NCBI GenBank assembly: GCA_029959085.1
Contig: JARWIR010000039.1
Coordinates: 186,001-250,000, forward strand
Direction of reading: 5' to 3'
Source of the DNA: Nemophila menziesii
Lineage: Eukaryota; Streptophyta; Magnoliopsida; Boraginales; Hydrophyllaceae
Length of the DNA: 64,000 nucleotides
Part shown: positions 35,691 through 50,118 of the stretch, piece after piece
How the letters are laid out: each line of letters starts with the position of its first letter
Position numbering within the stretch: position 1 is the stretch's first letter
The notes under the pieces: model-generated
The model's input: only the letters and a program-made list of their open reading frames with translations
Database searches by the model: none
Told to the model about the DNA's origin: nothing
Translations under genes and position numbers: made by a program

Positions 35691-38600
35691 AATATATAGA
35701 TTAGGACTAGCTTGATGACTATATTTTATAAATGTTAGCAAATTAGCTTTGTCTCTGGTGAAGTGATTTAATATTTATTCTCTTGGCACACGCTATTATA
35801 TAGTGTACCACATTCTTAACTCATCTTTCTCGATACAATACAAAATCCTAGTCTCGTGTCTTTTTCAATTTGTGTCCAATCTATCTCGATACTCTTATAG
35901 TAAAATAACCTTCAAAGTACTCATTCATCTATCAATATGGTTTGCATTTATATGAGTTTCAATGTTCTAAAGTGGTTGATGTTTTTACCATGCTTAGTTC
36001 ATTCTACTCTGTGACTTATATGTGTTTTGAAATGGGTATATAATGTGTCATTAATTTTTTGTAATTGCATATAGTTTTTTGAATGTGCATACTATAACTT
36101 ATTTGAAATAATATACATTTAGGATTTTTTTATGATATTATTAAAATTTTGAATTCTTTTATTTTCTTAATATGTTTATTATTTATAATAGAATAATTAT
36201 TATGCAAAAAATTTGAGATTAAATTTGACTAGAGTATCAGTTGCTTAAAAAGTTTTAACACTTTAATTTTATAACTATATGGTTTTTTAGATGGATGAAC
36301 TCATGTAGTTACAAGATTCTCAGATACTTTTAATATTGAGACATGAATGAAAGTACCGATAATAGAGTTGTTGTCATTAATGATACTAGTTAAACATAAT
36401 ATTTTGCATCAAAGTAGATATCGATGATATGTTATTTTACGACATCTTGCATTCTTAATAAGGATAACACACAATTTATACACTTATGTTTACAAGTTTT
36501 GGATTGGTGATAGAATAATAAACATTATCCATGAGCAGAAATAGCGTTTTGAGAACTCTTGGGTCTTTTTGGGATACTGTTTTGAGATCTTTTTGGGCCT
36601 TTTCAAGAAGGTTGTGTCCTTCACAAGTAGAAAATATTTAAATCCATTAGAAAAAAACTTTCGATGACACTCTGATACTTAAGTTAATAATAAATTTATG
36701 ATAAAGTCCTCAAACAAGGGTGCTTATAAGAGGGGTGAAATGGTATATTTTGTACCATTTTTAATAATATAGTGGAAATGTTTTACTCTATACAACACAT
36801 ATTTGTAAATATTCCTAGTGTGATTCTTATATATATAACTAAATTATTCTAATATATAAGGATGTAAGCACATATTGATCACATTATGTTTTCTTTATTG
36901 TAAATTTACGAAGCGCTTGAAAAGTACATTTGAAGACCTTTTATTTTAATATCTTTACCAATTTAATGATTAATGACCCATCATCCGAATTTTTTAAGTT
37001 GTATATATTCTAGTAAAATTACCACTTAAATATGAATTCATCTTCATTTTTAAGGAACTAACCACTCATATTTCAAAGAAAGTATTTAATACAAAAGTGG
37101 CGGGTTTATCAATATGATCAGCAATATAAGATTGTGAAGCGTTTAGACCATTTTGTCCCTTTACAAGAATGAATATATCGGGTGGGATAGCCTATCTCAC
37201 CCAAAATAACATGTTATTAGTCCTAATAATAATAATAGTATTGAGAATCATATTCTGAAACAATTAAATAAACAACCCAATAATAGTCTTAAGGATGGAA
37301 CTTCAATTCATAGTTCGATCTATCAAAAATATTGCACCTAAAGTACATTTGCTTTACTCATAAAAAAAGTGAACTTGATGAAAAAATAACGGAACCAATG
37401 CTACGAATATATAACAAAATAATCATTACTTGATTTTTATTTTCATGTTGATGTTGTAAATTTTTTTTTGTCAAAATATTGTATTTGATATTTAATAGAT
37501 GGACAGAGAAAATGGAAGTTACTTTTGACAATATAAAAATGATACTACGTGGTTAAATGAAAGATTGGACTTGAAATAAATTAAGGCTTTAAGATTTAAC
37601 TTTAAAAATTGTGGGGCAGGATGTTCTGTGAACAAAAGATATTTTTTTTATAAAATTAAGCTTTGGTCAAAATAAAATATTAAAACTAAGGTAGACAATG
37701 GTCTCCCTAATATATTACACAAAAGCAAAAGAGGTTAGTTCCACTCTTGTCTTGTAAATGAAACCTTTCAGTCCCCTTTTTATGTTTTCCTAACAATTGT
37801 AAGTATTTTTTATTGGCATTACATTATTAATTTTATTATACGTGCCACTATATAATTGATATTAATAAATAACTATACTGCCTCGTCTACCATAACTGGA
37901 CAACACTTATAACATAATGAAAAAACAAAAAATAAAATAAAATTGTCACAGACTCAAAAAAAATATAGGACTTAAATATTACATTTGCAAAATTAGAGAC
38001 TAATTCCAAGAAAAAATTCAAATGTTAAGTTTGAAGAGTATTAACAATTCAATCATCATATTTTTTTTATTCCTAAAATGTCAAGGACTATAACATTTTA
38101 ATAGAAATATATTGCAAATTCTTTTTTAATTTTTATGTGAATTTTTTTTCCATACTAAAAGACTGAGAACTAAGAATACCCAACTAAAATTTTCAATATA
38201 AATAATTCCAATAAATAGAAAATAACATGTTTCCAATAAAGTTCAAGTAACGAGTTTTCCAAACTAGGATAAAATATATTGAAAAATAAAAAAACATAAT
38301 CAACCAAATTTACAAAAAACAATAATACTTTTCTTCTTATCCATTAGAATTATCCAAAATAATGAAAAAGAGTATATCCATTATAAAGGAGAAATAATAA
38401 GCTATTTAAAAGACAATAAAAAAAGAATTAAACATTAACCTATGAAAGAATTTTCAATTGAAATGGAATGAGCAATCTAAAACAAAACAACACTTAAAGA
38501 TAATCATTAGAAAAGGATGACACTATATATCAAATTTAAGTACAATTTACTAGTGTGATGTGTAATCTATAGATAAGAAATAGTTAGGGTTAGAGTTTGA

Positions 38601-39181
38601 TATAATAAATAGTTGTGTTATGTGTTATGTACAATTAAAAGTATAATACTTATACCAATACTCGTATAAGTAACTTTTTTTATTAATATATTTTTTTACC
38701 TTTTGGTTAATTGAATAAATTTTGAGTTATCTTTTTTTTATTATAACATAACATATAAAGTTAATTATAGTTTATTTTTAATTCTTTATACAATAAGTGT
38801 GATTAGTTTTTTTGTTATTTACATCATTTGTTGAATTTTCAGTTATTTTTATTATCATAACATATTATATATAGTTAATTATGATGTATTTTTATTCTTA
38901 ATAAAGTAAGGTGAAATTGTTTTTGTTATTATATAGTTTATTAAATTTTGATACTTTATCTTATTTGAATTACTATATATTTAAAAAATTATGATACTAG
39001 TAAAATGTGATTTAGATGTATTTTATCTTTGTTTATTAAGATTTTGAATTCTTTATTTCCTTAATATCTTTATTGTATATAGACAAGCAAGAATAAAATA
39101 TCAAAAGAAAATTTGTAGCCATTACAATCTAAAACATTAACTAGACTTGGCTAAGAAGCCAGAAAACAAATCATCATTTTC

Positions 39182-39454
39182 TCAATCTTTCTTCTTCTTC
39201 CTTTCCAAACTCCCAGAAGCAGTTGCTGGAGTATTGGGATGTGATGATGGATTGGTTAAACTCCCATCCCGAATGTTACTTCCTTTAAGATTAAGACTAT
39301 CATAACTCTTTTTGAAGAAATTATCATGTGCCATCATTATTTTGCATTTCTTGTTGTACGCATTTTCTGGTTTGGCTATTTCTTTTATTGATGAACTTGA
39401 TATAACGGTAGCTAGGATGACGTAAGATTTGGATTGAACTCTGATATGCCTCAC
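39182..39454 (-). pseudogene. Terminal exon of U9, same as U8
   Basis: Identical translation to U8 at a 4810-bp offset. The intact promoter at 40353-40500 and the upstream exon donor (CAG|GTTTGA, near 40150) are present. The frame entered from that exon would stop at ...NSQTR. Confidence 0.42.
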
Positions 39455-40352
39455 CTGAACAAGTCAAACAAGATACAAAATGTTAAAAAAACACAAAAAA
39501 CTAAAATATGTGGATTCACTTAATATATCATATATATATCATTTTAAATTCCCCAACCCTTGACCAGAAAAAAACCCCAAATTATTTTGTCGTATTAAAA
39601 TGACTACAATATCCTAAATGGCTAATGGCATTCATACATTGAATACTTTTAAAACGGCATTCATATCAATATGTATATAAGATTTACCATTCCTTCGATA
39701 AAATGTACTTTTTAATGTATATAAACATACACTACCTTACATAAACAACATTATACATTAGTCTATTATGTCTTTATAATTTTATCAAATCCCCCTTCAG
39801 TCCATTTAAGTCTAAAACAAAATCATGTTCTCCCTCAATTTATTTAAAAACTAATTTTATACAAACCCCACATAGCTGCAACATTACATGGCAAGAAAAT
39901 CAAGCAAAGTGCACTTTTTATGTAAATTAACATCCAAATACAAAACAATTAACAAAGAAAAATTAAAATACAAATTAACCAAAGAAATTTAGCTTTGAAA
40001 TAAGATGTAAAAATTGGTTTTTCAGAAAAGGAGTTGTAAACGGGGCAGGAGAGCATATATCCATTATAAACAAGAAGAAATAATTTTAGATCCAATAAAT
40101 AAATAAACTATTTACAAGGGATCAATGCAAATAGATAAATAAAATCAAACCTGGCAAAAATTTGTCCCTTATTGAAATGGAATGGTCATCAATATATTTT
40201 AAAGAAAAAAGAAAAAAACATTGAATAAAGGATGCATCAAAGTATTAAATATATTTTAAGTAATAATTAGAAGAAAATGATACATATAGTATCTTGGAAA
40301 GGGTGGAGCCTAAAGTTGGATATTAGTTTGATATTAAGAAAGCAGGCGAACA

Positions 40353-40500
40353 CTAGGGTTTTTGATATCATAAATGGAAGAAGATGTTATATAAGGCTAT
40401 CAACCAGATGAACACAAAACACAGTACAAACGATCCTAAAAACCAAACTCACCTTTGATGGCCCAATAGGTTTTAAAATTAATTTTTCTTGGGCTTGGCC
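40353..40500 (-). promoter_or_regulatory. Promoter of U9
   Basis: Exactly 4810 bp beyond the U8 promoter and the same in all its elements; telo-box 40353-40361. Confidence 0.6.
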
Positions 40501-43500
40501 AATATATAGATTAGGACTAGCTTGATGACTATATTTTATAAATGTTAGCAAATTAGCTTTGTCTCTGGTGAAGTGATTTAATATTTATTCTCTTGGCACA
40601 CGCTATTATATAGTGTACCACATTCTTAACTCATCTTTCTCGATACAATACAAAATCCTAGTCTCGTGTCTTTTTCAATTTGTGTCCAATCTATCTCGAT
40701 ACTCTTATAGTAAAATAACCTTCAAAGTACTCATTCATCTATCAATATGGTTTGCATTTATATGAGTTTCAATGTTCTAAAGTGGTTGATGTTTTTACCA
40801 TGCTTAGTTCATTCTACTCTGTGACTTATATGTGTTTTGAAATGGGTATATAATGTGTCATTAATTTTTTGTAATTGCATATAGTTTTTTGAATGTGCAT
40901 ACTATAACTTATTTGAAATAATATACATTTAGGATTTTTTTATGATATTATTAAAATTTTGAATTCTTTTATTTTCTTAATATGTTTATTATTTATAATA
41001 GAATAATTATTATGCAAAAAATTTGAGATTAAATTTGACTAGAGTATCAGTTGCTTAAAAAGTTTTAACACTTTAATTTTATAACTATATGGTTTTTTAG
41101 ATGGATGAACTCATGTAGTTACAAGATTCTCAGATACTTTTAATATTGAGACATGAATGAAAGTACCGATAATAGAGTTGTTGTCATTAATGATACTAGT
41201 TAAACATAATATTTTGCATCAAAGTAGATATCGATGATATGTTATTTTACGACATCTTGCATTCTTAATAAGGATAACACACAATTTATACACTTATGTT
41301 TACAAGTTTTGGATTGGTGATAGAATAATAAACATTATCCATGAGCAGAAATAGCGTTTTGAGAACTCTTGGGTCTTTTTGGGATACTGTTTTGAGATCT
41401 TTTTGGGCCTTTTCAAGAAGGTTGTGTCCTTCACAAGTAGAAAATATTTAAATCCATTAGAAAAAAACTTTCGATGACACTCTGATACTTAAGTTAATAA
41501 TAAATTTATGATAAAGTCCTCAAACAAGGGTGCTTATAAGAGGGGTGAAATGGTATATTTTGTACCATTTTTAATAATATAGTGGAAATGTTTTACTCTA
41601 TACAACACATATTTGTAAATATTCCTAGTGTGATTCTTATATATATAACTAAATTATTCTAATATATAAGGATGTAAGCACATATTGATCACATTATGTT
41701 TTCTTTATTGTAAATTTACGAAGCGCTTGAAAAGTACATTTGAAGACCTTTTATTTTAATATCTTTACCAATTTAATGATTAATGACCCATCATCCGAAT
41801 TTTTTAAGTTGTATATATTCTAGTAAAATTACCACTTAAATATGAATTCATCTTCATTTTTAAGGAACTAACCACTCATATTTCAAAGAAAGTATTTAAT
41901 ACAAAAGTGGCGGGTTTATCAATATGATCAGCAATATAAGATTGTGAAGCGTTTAGACCATTTTGTCCCTTTACAAGAATGAATATATCGGGTGGGATAG
42001 CCTATCTCACCCAAAATAACATGTTATTAGTCCTAATAATAATAATAGTATTGAGAATCATATTCTGAAACAATTAAATAAACAACCCAATAATAGTCTT
42101 AAGGATGGAACTTCAATTCATAGTTCGATCTATCAAAAATATTGCACCTAAAGTACATTTGCTTTACTCATAAAAAAAGTGAACTTGATGAAAAAATAAC
42201 GGAACCAATGCTACGAATATATAACAAAATAATCATTACTTGATTTTTATTTTCATGTTGATGTTGTAAATTTTTTTTTGTCAAAATATTGTATTTGATA
42301 TTTAATAGATGGACAGAGAAAATGGAAGTTACTTTTGACAATATAAAAATGATACTACGTGGTTAAATGAAAGATTGGACTTGAAATAAATTAAGGCTTT
42401 AAGATTTAACTTTAAAAATTGTGGGGCAGGATGTTCTGTGAACAAAAGATATTTTTTTTATAAAATTAAGCTTTGGTCAAAATAAAATATTAAAACTAAG
42501 GTAGACAATGGTCTCCCTAATATATTACACAAAAGCAAAAGAGGTTAGTTCCACTCTTGTCTTGTAAATGAAACCTTTCAGTCCCCTTTTTATGTTTTCC
42601 TAACAATTGTAAGTATTTTTTATTGGCATTACATTATTAATTTTATTATACGTGCCACTATATAATTGATATTAATAAATAACTATACTGCCTCGTCTAC
42701 CATAACTGGACAACACTTATAACATAATGAAAAAACAAAAAATAAAATAAAATTGTCACAGACTCAAAAAAAATATAGGACTTAAATATTACATTTGCAA
42801 AATTAGAGACTAATTCCAAGAAAAAATTCAAATGTTAAGTTTGAAGAGTATTAACAATTCAATCATCATATTTTTTTTATTCCTAAAATGTCAAGGACTA
42901 TAACATTTTAATAGAAATATATTGCAAATTCTTTTTTAATTTTTATGTGAATTTTTTTTCCATACTAAAAGACTGAGAACTAAGAATACCCAACTAAAAT
43001 TTTCAATATAAATAATTCCAATAAATAGAAAATAACATGTTTCCAATAAAGTTCAAGTAACGAGTTTTCCAAACTAGGATAAAATATATTGAAAAATAAA
43101 AAAACATAATCAACCAAATTTACAAAAAACAATAATACTTTTCTTCTTATCCATTAGAATTATCCAAAATAATGAAAAAGAGTATATCCATTATAAAGGA
43201 GAAATAATAAGCTATTTAAAAGACAATAAAAAAAGAATTAAACATTAACCTATGAAAGAATTTTCAATTGAAATGGAATGAGCAATCTAAAACAAAACAA
43301 CACTTAAAGATAATCATTAGAAAAGGATGACACTATATATCAAATTTAAGTACAATTTACTAGTGTGATGTGTAATCTATAGATAAGAAATAGTTAGGGT
43401 TAGAGTTTGATATAATAAATAGTTGTGTTATGTGTTATGTACAATTAAAAGTATAATACTTATACCAATACTCGTATAAGTAACTTTTTTTATTAATATA

Positions 43501-43991
43501 TTTTTTTATCTTTTGGTTAATTGAATAAATTTTGAGTTATCTTTTTTTTATTATAACATAACATATAAAGTTAATTATAGTTTATTTTTAATTCTTTATA
43601 CAATAAGTGTGATTAGTTTTTTTGTTATTTACATCATTTGTTGAATTTTCAGTTATTTTTATTATCATAACATATTATATATAGTTAATTATGATGTATT
43701 TTTATTCTTAATAAAGTAAGGTGAAATTGTTTTTGTTATTATATAGTTTATTAAATTTTGATACTTTATCTTATTTGAATTACTATATATTTAAAAAATT
43801 ATGATACTAGTAAAATGTGATTTAGATGTATTTTATCTTTGTTTATTAAGATTTTGAATTCTTTATTTCCTTAATATCTTTATTGTATATAGACAAGCAA
43901 GAATAAAATATCAAAAGAAAATTTGTAGCCATTACAATCTAAAACATTAACTAGACTTGGCTAAGAAGCCAGAAAACAAATCATCATTTTC

Positions 43992-44264
43992 TCAATCTTT
44001 CTTCTTCTTCCTTTCCAAACTCCCAGAAGCAGTTGCTGGAGTATTGGGATGTGATGATGGATTGGTTAAACTCCCATCCCGAATGTTACTTCCTTTAAGA
44101 TTAAGACTATCATAACTCTTTTTGAAGAAATTATCATGTGCCATCATTATTTTGCATTTCTTGTTGTACGCATTTTCTGGTTTGGCTATTTCTTTTATTG
44201 ATGAACTTGATATAACGGTAGCTAGGATGACGTAAGATTTGGATTGAACTCTGATATGCCTCAC
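43992..44264 (-). pseudogene. Terminal exon of U10, same as U8
   Basis: Third identical translation, again at a 4810-bp offset. The identity reflects recent duplication of the whole unit, so it is not evidence of selection on the protein. Confidence 0.42.
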
Positions 44265-45162
44265 CTGAACAAGTCAAACAAGATACAAAATGTTAAAAAA
44301 ACACAAAAAACTAAAATATGTGGATTCACTTAATATATCATATATATATCATTTTAAATTCCCCAACCCTTGACCAGAAAAAAACCCCAAATTATTTTGT
44401 CGTATTAAAATGACTACAATATCCTAAATGGCTAATGGCATTCATACATTGAATACTTTTAAAACGGCATTCATATCAATATGTATATAAGATTTACCAT
44501 TCCTTCGATAAAATGTACTTTTTAATGTATATAAACATACACTACCTTACATAAACAACATTATACATTAGTCTATTATGTCTTTATAATTTTATCAAAT
44601 CCCCCTTCAGTCCATTTAAGTCTAAAACAAAATCATGTTCTCCCTCAATTTATTTAAAAACTAATTTTATACAAACCCCACATAGCTGCAACATTACATG
44701 GCAAGAAAATCAAGCAAAGTGCACTTTTTATGTAAATTAACATCCAAATACAAAACAATTAACAAAGAAAAATTAAAATACAAATTAACCAAAGAAATTT
44801 AGCTTTGAAATAAGATGTAAAAATTGGTTTTTCAGAAAAGGAGTTGTAAACGGGGCAGGAGAGCATATATCCATTATAAACAAGAAGAAATAATTTTAGA
44901 TCCAATAAATAAATAAACTATTTACAAGGGATCAATGCAAATAGATAAATAAAATCAAACCTGGCAAAAATTTGTCCCTTATTGAAATGGAATGGTCATC
45001 AATATATTTTAAAGAAAAAAGAAAAAAACATTGAATAAAGGATGCATCAAAGTATTAAATATATTTTAAGTAATAATTAGAAGAAAATGATACATATAGT
45101 ATCTTGGAAAGGGTGGAGCCTAAAGTTGGATATTAGTTTGATATTAAGAAAGCAGGCGAACA

Positions 45163-45310
45163 CTAGGGTTTTTGATATCATAAATGGAAGAAGATGTTAT
45201 ATAAGGCTATCAACCAGATGAACACAAAACACAGTACAAACGATCCTAAAAACCAAACTCACCTTTGATGGCCCAATAGGTTTTAAAATTAATTTTTCTT
45301 GGGCTTGGCC
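45163..45310 (-). promoter_or_regulatory. Promoter of U10
   Basis: Exactly 4810 bp beyond the U9 promoter, with telo-box, TATA and site II kept. Confidence 0.6.
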
Positions 45311-48300
45311 AATATATAGATTAGGACTAGCTTGATGACTATATTTTATAAATGTTAGCAAATTAGCTTTGTCTCTGGTGAAGTGATTTAATATTTATTC
45401 TCTTGGCACACGCTATTATATAGTGTACCACATTCTTAACTCATCTTTCTCGATACAATACAAAATCCTAGTCTCGTGTCTTTTTCAATTTGTGTCCAAT
45501 CTATCTCGATACTCTTATAGTAAAATAACCTTCAAAGTACTCATTCATCTATCAATATGGTTTGCATTTATATGAGTTTCAATGTTCTAAAGTGGTTGAT
45601 GTTTTTACCATGCTTAGTTCATTCTACTCTGTGACTTATATGTGTTTTGAAATGGGTATATAATGTGTCATTAATTTTTTGTAATTGCATATAGTTTTTT
45701 GAATGTGCATACTATAACTTATTTGAAATAATATACATTTAGGATTTTTTTATGATATTATTAAAATTTTGAATTCTTTTATTTTCTTAATATGTTTATT
45801 ATTTATAATAGAATAATTATTATGCAAAAAATTTGAGATTAAATTTGACTAGAGTATCAGTTGCTTAAAAAGTTTTAACACTTTAATTTTATAACTATAT
45901 GGTTTTTTAGATGGATGAACTCATGTAGTTACAAGATTCTCAGATACTTTTAATATTGAGACATGAATGAAAGTACCGATAATAGAGTTGTTGTCATTAA
46001 TGATACTAGTTAAACATAATATTTTGCATCAAAGTAGATATCGATGATATGTTATTTTACGACATCTTGCATTCTTAATAAGGATAACACACAATTTATA
46101 CACTTATGTTTACAAGTTTTGGATTGGTGATAGAATAATAAACATTATCCATGAGCAGAAATAGCGTTTTGAGAACTCTTGGGTCTTTTTGGGATACTGT
46201 TTTGAGATCTTTTTGGGCCTTTTCAAGAAGGTTGTGTCCTTCACAAGTAGAAAATATTTAAATCCATTAGAAAAAAACTTTCGATGACACTCTGATACTT
46301 AAGTTAATAATAAATTTATGATAAAGTCCTCAAACAAGGGTGCTTATAAGAGGGGTGAAATGGTATATTTTGTACCATTTTTAATAATATAGTGGAAATG
46401 TTTTACTCTATACAACACATATTTGTAAATATTCCTAGTGTGATTCTTATATATATAACTAAATTATTCTAATATATAAGGATGTAAGCACATATTGATC
46501 ACATTATGTTTTCTTTATTGTAAATTTACGAAGCGCTTGAAAAGTACATTTGAAGACCTTTTATTTTAATATCTTTACCAATTTAATGATTAATGACCCA
46601 TCATCCGAATTTTTTAAGTTGTATATATTCTAGTAAAATTACCACTTAAATATGAATTCATCTTCATTTTTAAGGAACTAACCACTCATATTTCAAAGAA
46701 AGTATTTAATACAAAAGTGGCGGGTTTATCAATATGATCAGCAATATAAGATTGTGAAGCGTTTAGACCATTTTGTCCCTTTACAAGAATGAATATATCG
46801 GGTGGGATAGCCTATCTCACCCAAAATAACATGTTATTAGTCCTAATAATAATAATAGTATTGAGAATCATATTCTGAAACAATTAAATAAACAACCCAA
46901 TAATAGTCTTAAGGATGGAACTTCAATTCATAGTTCGATCTATCAAAAATATTGCACCTAAAGTACATTTGCTTTACTCATAAAAAAAGTGAACTTGATG
47001 AAAAAATAACGGAACCAATGCTACGAATATATAACAAAATAATCATTACTTGATTTTTATTTTCATGTTGATGTTGTAAATTTTTTTTTGTCAAAATATT
47101 GTATTTGATATTTAATAGATGGACAGAGAAAATGGAAGTTACTTTTGACAATATAAAAATGATACTACGTGGTTAAATGAAAGATTGGACTTGAAATAAA
47201 TTAAGGCTTTAAGATTTAACTTTAAAAATTGTGGGGCAGGATGTTCTGTGAACAAAAGATATTTTTTTTATAAAATTAAGCTTTGGTCAAAATAAAATAT
47301 TAAAACTAAGGTAGACAATGGTCTCCCTAATATATTACACAAAAGCAAAAGAGGTTAGTTCCACTCTTGTCTTGTAAATGAAACCTTTCAGTCCCCTTTT
47401 TATGTTTTCCTAACAATTGTAAGTATTTTTTATTGGCATTACATTATTAATTTTATTATACGTGCCACTATATAATTGATATTAATAAATAACTATACTG
47501 CCTCGTCTACCATAACTGGACAACACTTATAACATAATGAAAAAACAAAAAATAAAATAAAATTGTCACAGACTCAAAAAAATATAGGACTTAAATATTA
47601 CATTTGCAAAATTAGAGACTAATTCCAAGAAAAAATTCAAATGTTAAGTTTGAAGAGTATTAACAATTCAATCATCATATTTTTTTTATTCCTAAAATGT
47701 CAAGGACTATAACATTTTAATAGAAATATATTGCAAATTCTTTTTTAATTTTTATGTGAATTTTTTTTCCATACTAAAAGACTGAGAACTAAGAATACCC
47801 AACTAAAATTTTCAATATAAATAATTCCAATAAATAGAAAATAACATGTTTCCAATAAAGTTCAAGTAACGAGTTTTCCAAACTAGGATAAAATATATTG
47901 AAAAATAAAAAAACATAATCAACCAAATTTACAAAAAACAATAATACTTTTCTTCTTATCCATTAGAATTATCCAAAATAATGAAAAAGAGTATATCCCT
48001 TATAAAGGAGAAATAATAAGCTATTTACAAGACAATAAAAAAAATTAAACATTAACCTATGAAAGAATTTTCAATTGAAATGGAATGATCATTCTAAAAC
48101 AAAACAACACTTAAAAATAATCATTAGAAAAGGATGACACTATATATCAAATTTAAGTACAATTTACTAGTGTGATGTGTAACCTATAGATAAGAAATAA
48201 TTAGGGTTAGAGTTTGATATAATAAATAGTTGTGTTATGTGTTATGTACAATTAAAGGTATAATAATTATACCGATACTCGTATAAGTATCTTTTTCTAT

Positions 48301-48799
48301 TAATATATTTTTCTACCTTTTGGTTAATTGAATAACTTTTGAGTTATCCTTTTTTTATTATAACATATCATATAAAGTTAAATATGGTTTATTTTCAATT
48401 CTTTATACAATAAGTGCGATTAGTTTTTTTTTTGTTAATTTACATCATTTGTTGAATTTTCAGTTATTTTTATCATCATAACATATTATATATAGTTAAT
48501 TATGATGTATTTTTATTCTTAATACAGTAAGGTGCAATTGTTGTTATTATATAGTTTATTAAATTTTGATACTTTATCTTATTTGAATTACTATATATTT
48601 AAAAAATTATGATACTAGTAAAATGTGATTTAGATGTATTTTATCTTTGTTTATTAAGATTTTGAATTCTTTATTTCCTTAATATCTTTATTGTATATAG
48701 ACAAGCAAGAATAAAATATCAAAAGAAAATTTGTAGCCATTACAATCTAAAACATTAACTAAACTTGGCTAAGAAGCCAGAAAACAAATCATCATTTTC

Positions 48800-49072
48800 T
48801 CAATCTTTCTTCTTCTTCCTTTCCAAACTCCCAGAAGCAGTTGCTGGAGTATTGGGATGTGATGATGGATTGGTTAAACTCCCATCCCGAATGTTACTTC
48901 CTTTAAGATTAAGACTATCATAACTCTTGTTGAAGAAATTATCATGTGCCATCATTATTTTGCATTTCTTGTTGTACGCATTTTCTGGTTTGGCTATTTA
49001 TTTTATTGATGAACTTGATATAACGGTAGCTAGGATGACGTAAGATTTGGATTGAACTCTGATATGCCTCAC
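48800..49072 (-). pseudogene. Terminal exon of U11 with nonsense codon
   Basis: Same length and ends as the U8-U10 exons, but the Glu codon GAA of SIKEIAKP has become TAA (48998-49000), so even the alternative 90-codon phase is closed. Confidence 0.5.
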
Positions 49073-49970
49073 CTGAACAAGTCAAACAAGATACAAAATG
49101 TTAAAAAAACACAAAAAACTAAAATATGTGGATTCACTTAATATATCATATATATATCATTTTAAATTCCCCAACCCTTGACCAGAAAAAAACCCCAAAT
49201 TATTTTGTCGTATTAAAATGACTACAATATCCTAAATGGCTAATGGCATTCATACATTGAATACTTTTAAAACGGCATTCATATCAATATGTATATAAGA
49301 TTTACCATTCCTTCGATAAAATTTACTTTTTAATGTATATAAACATACACTACCTTACATAAACAACATTATACATTAGTCTATTATGTCTTTATAATTT
49401 TATCAAATCCCCCTTCAGTCCATTTAAGTCTAAAACAAAATCATGTTCTCCCTCAATTTATTTAAAAACTAATTTTATACAAACCCCACATAGCTGCAAC
49501 ATTACATGGCAAGAAAATCAAGCAAAGTGCACTTTTTATGTAAATTAACATCCAAATACAAAACAATTAACAAAGAAAAATTAAAATACAAATTAACCAA
49601 AGAAATTTAGCTTTGAAATAAGATGTAAAAATTGGTTTTTCAGAAAAGGAGTTGTAAACGGGGCAGGAGAGCATATATCCATTATAAACAAGAAGAAATA
49701 ATTTTAGATCCAATAAATAAATAAACTATTTACAAGGGATCAATGCAAATAGATAAATAAAATCAAACCTGGCAAAAATTTGTCCCTTATTGAAATGGAA
49801 TGGTCATCAATATATTTTAAAGAAAAAAGAAAAAAACATTGAATAAAGGATGCATCAAAGTATTAAATATATTTTAAGTAATAATTAGAAGAAAATGATA
49901 CATATAGTATCTTGGAAAGGGTGGAGCCTAAAGTTGGATATTATTTTGATATTAAGAAAGCAGGCGAACA

Positions 49971-50118
49971 CTAGGGTTTTTGATATCATAAATGGAAGAA
50001 GATGTTATATAAGGCTATCAACCAGATGAACACAAAACACAGTACAAACGATCCTAAAAACCAAACTCACCTTTGATGGCCCAATAGGTTTTAAAATTAA
50101 TTTTTCTTGGGCTTGGCC
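49971..50118 (-). promoter_or_regulatory. Promoter of U11
   Basis: Telo-box 49971-49979, TATATAA, GGCCCA, TGGGCT and TTGGCC as in U8-U10. Confidence 0.6.

Larger units (their letters stand above)
32455..37273. repeat. Array unit U8, class-switching mosaic (4819 bp)
   Basis: Begins as a U5-like copy without the MITE and keeps the 378 bp missing from U5 and U6. Around 36250-36300 it switches from the U4-U8 class (TTTTTCAGATAGATGAAC) to the U1-U3 class (TTTTTTAGATGGATGAAC) and stays so to its end. From about 33.54 kb onward it is almost identical to U9 at a spacing of 4810 bp. Confidence 0.94.
37274..42083. repeat. Array unit U9 (4810 bp), homogenised
   Basis: Near-identical to U10 at an exact 4810-bp offset; on reading I noticed only isolated single-base differences. 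Its first 440 bp or so are of the U1-U3 class. After about 37710, where GGCAGCCATGA is missing, it reads like the second class, so it is itself an amplified mosaic. Confidence 0.96.
42084..46893. repeat. Array unit U10 (4810 bp), homogenised
   Basis: Middle copy of the homogenised block. It matches U9 base for base over long stretches; one visible difference is TTTTATC near 43506 against TTTTACC in U9. It has the same terminal exon as U8 and U9, the same promoter, and no MITE. Confidence 0.96.
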
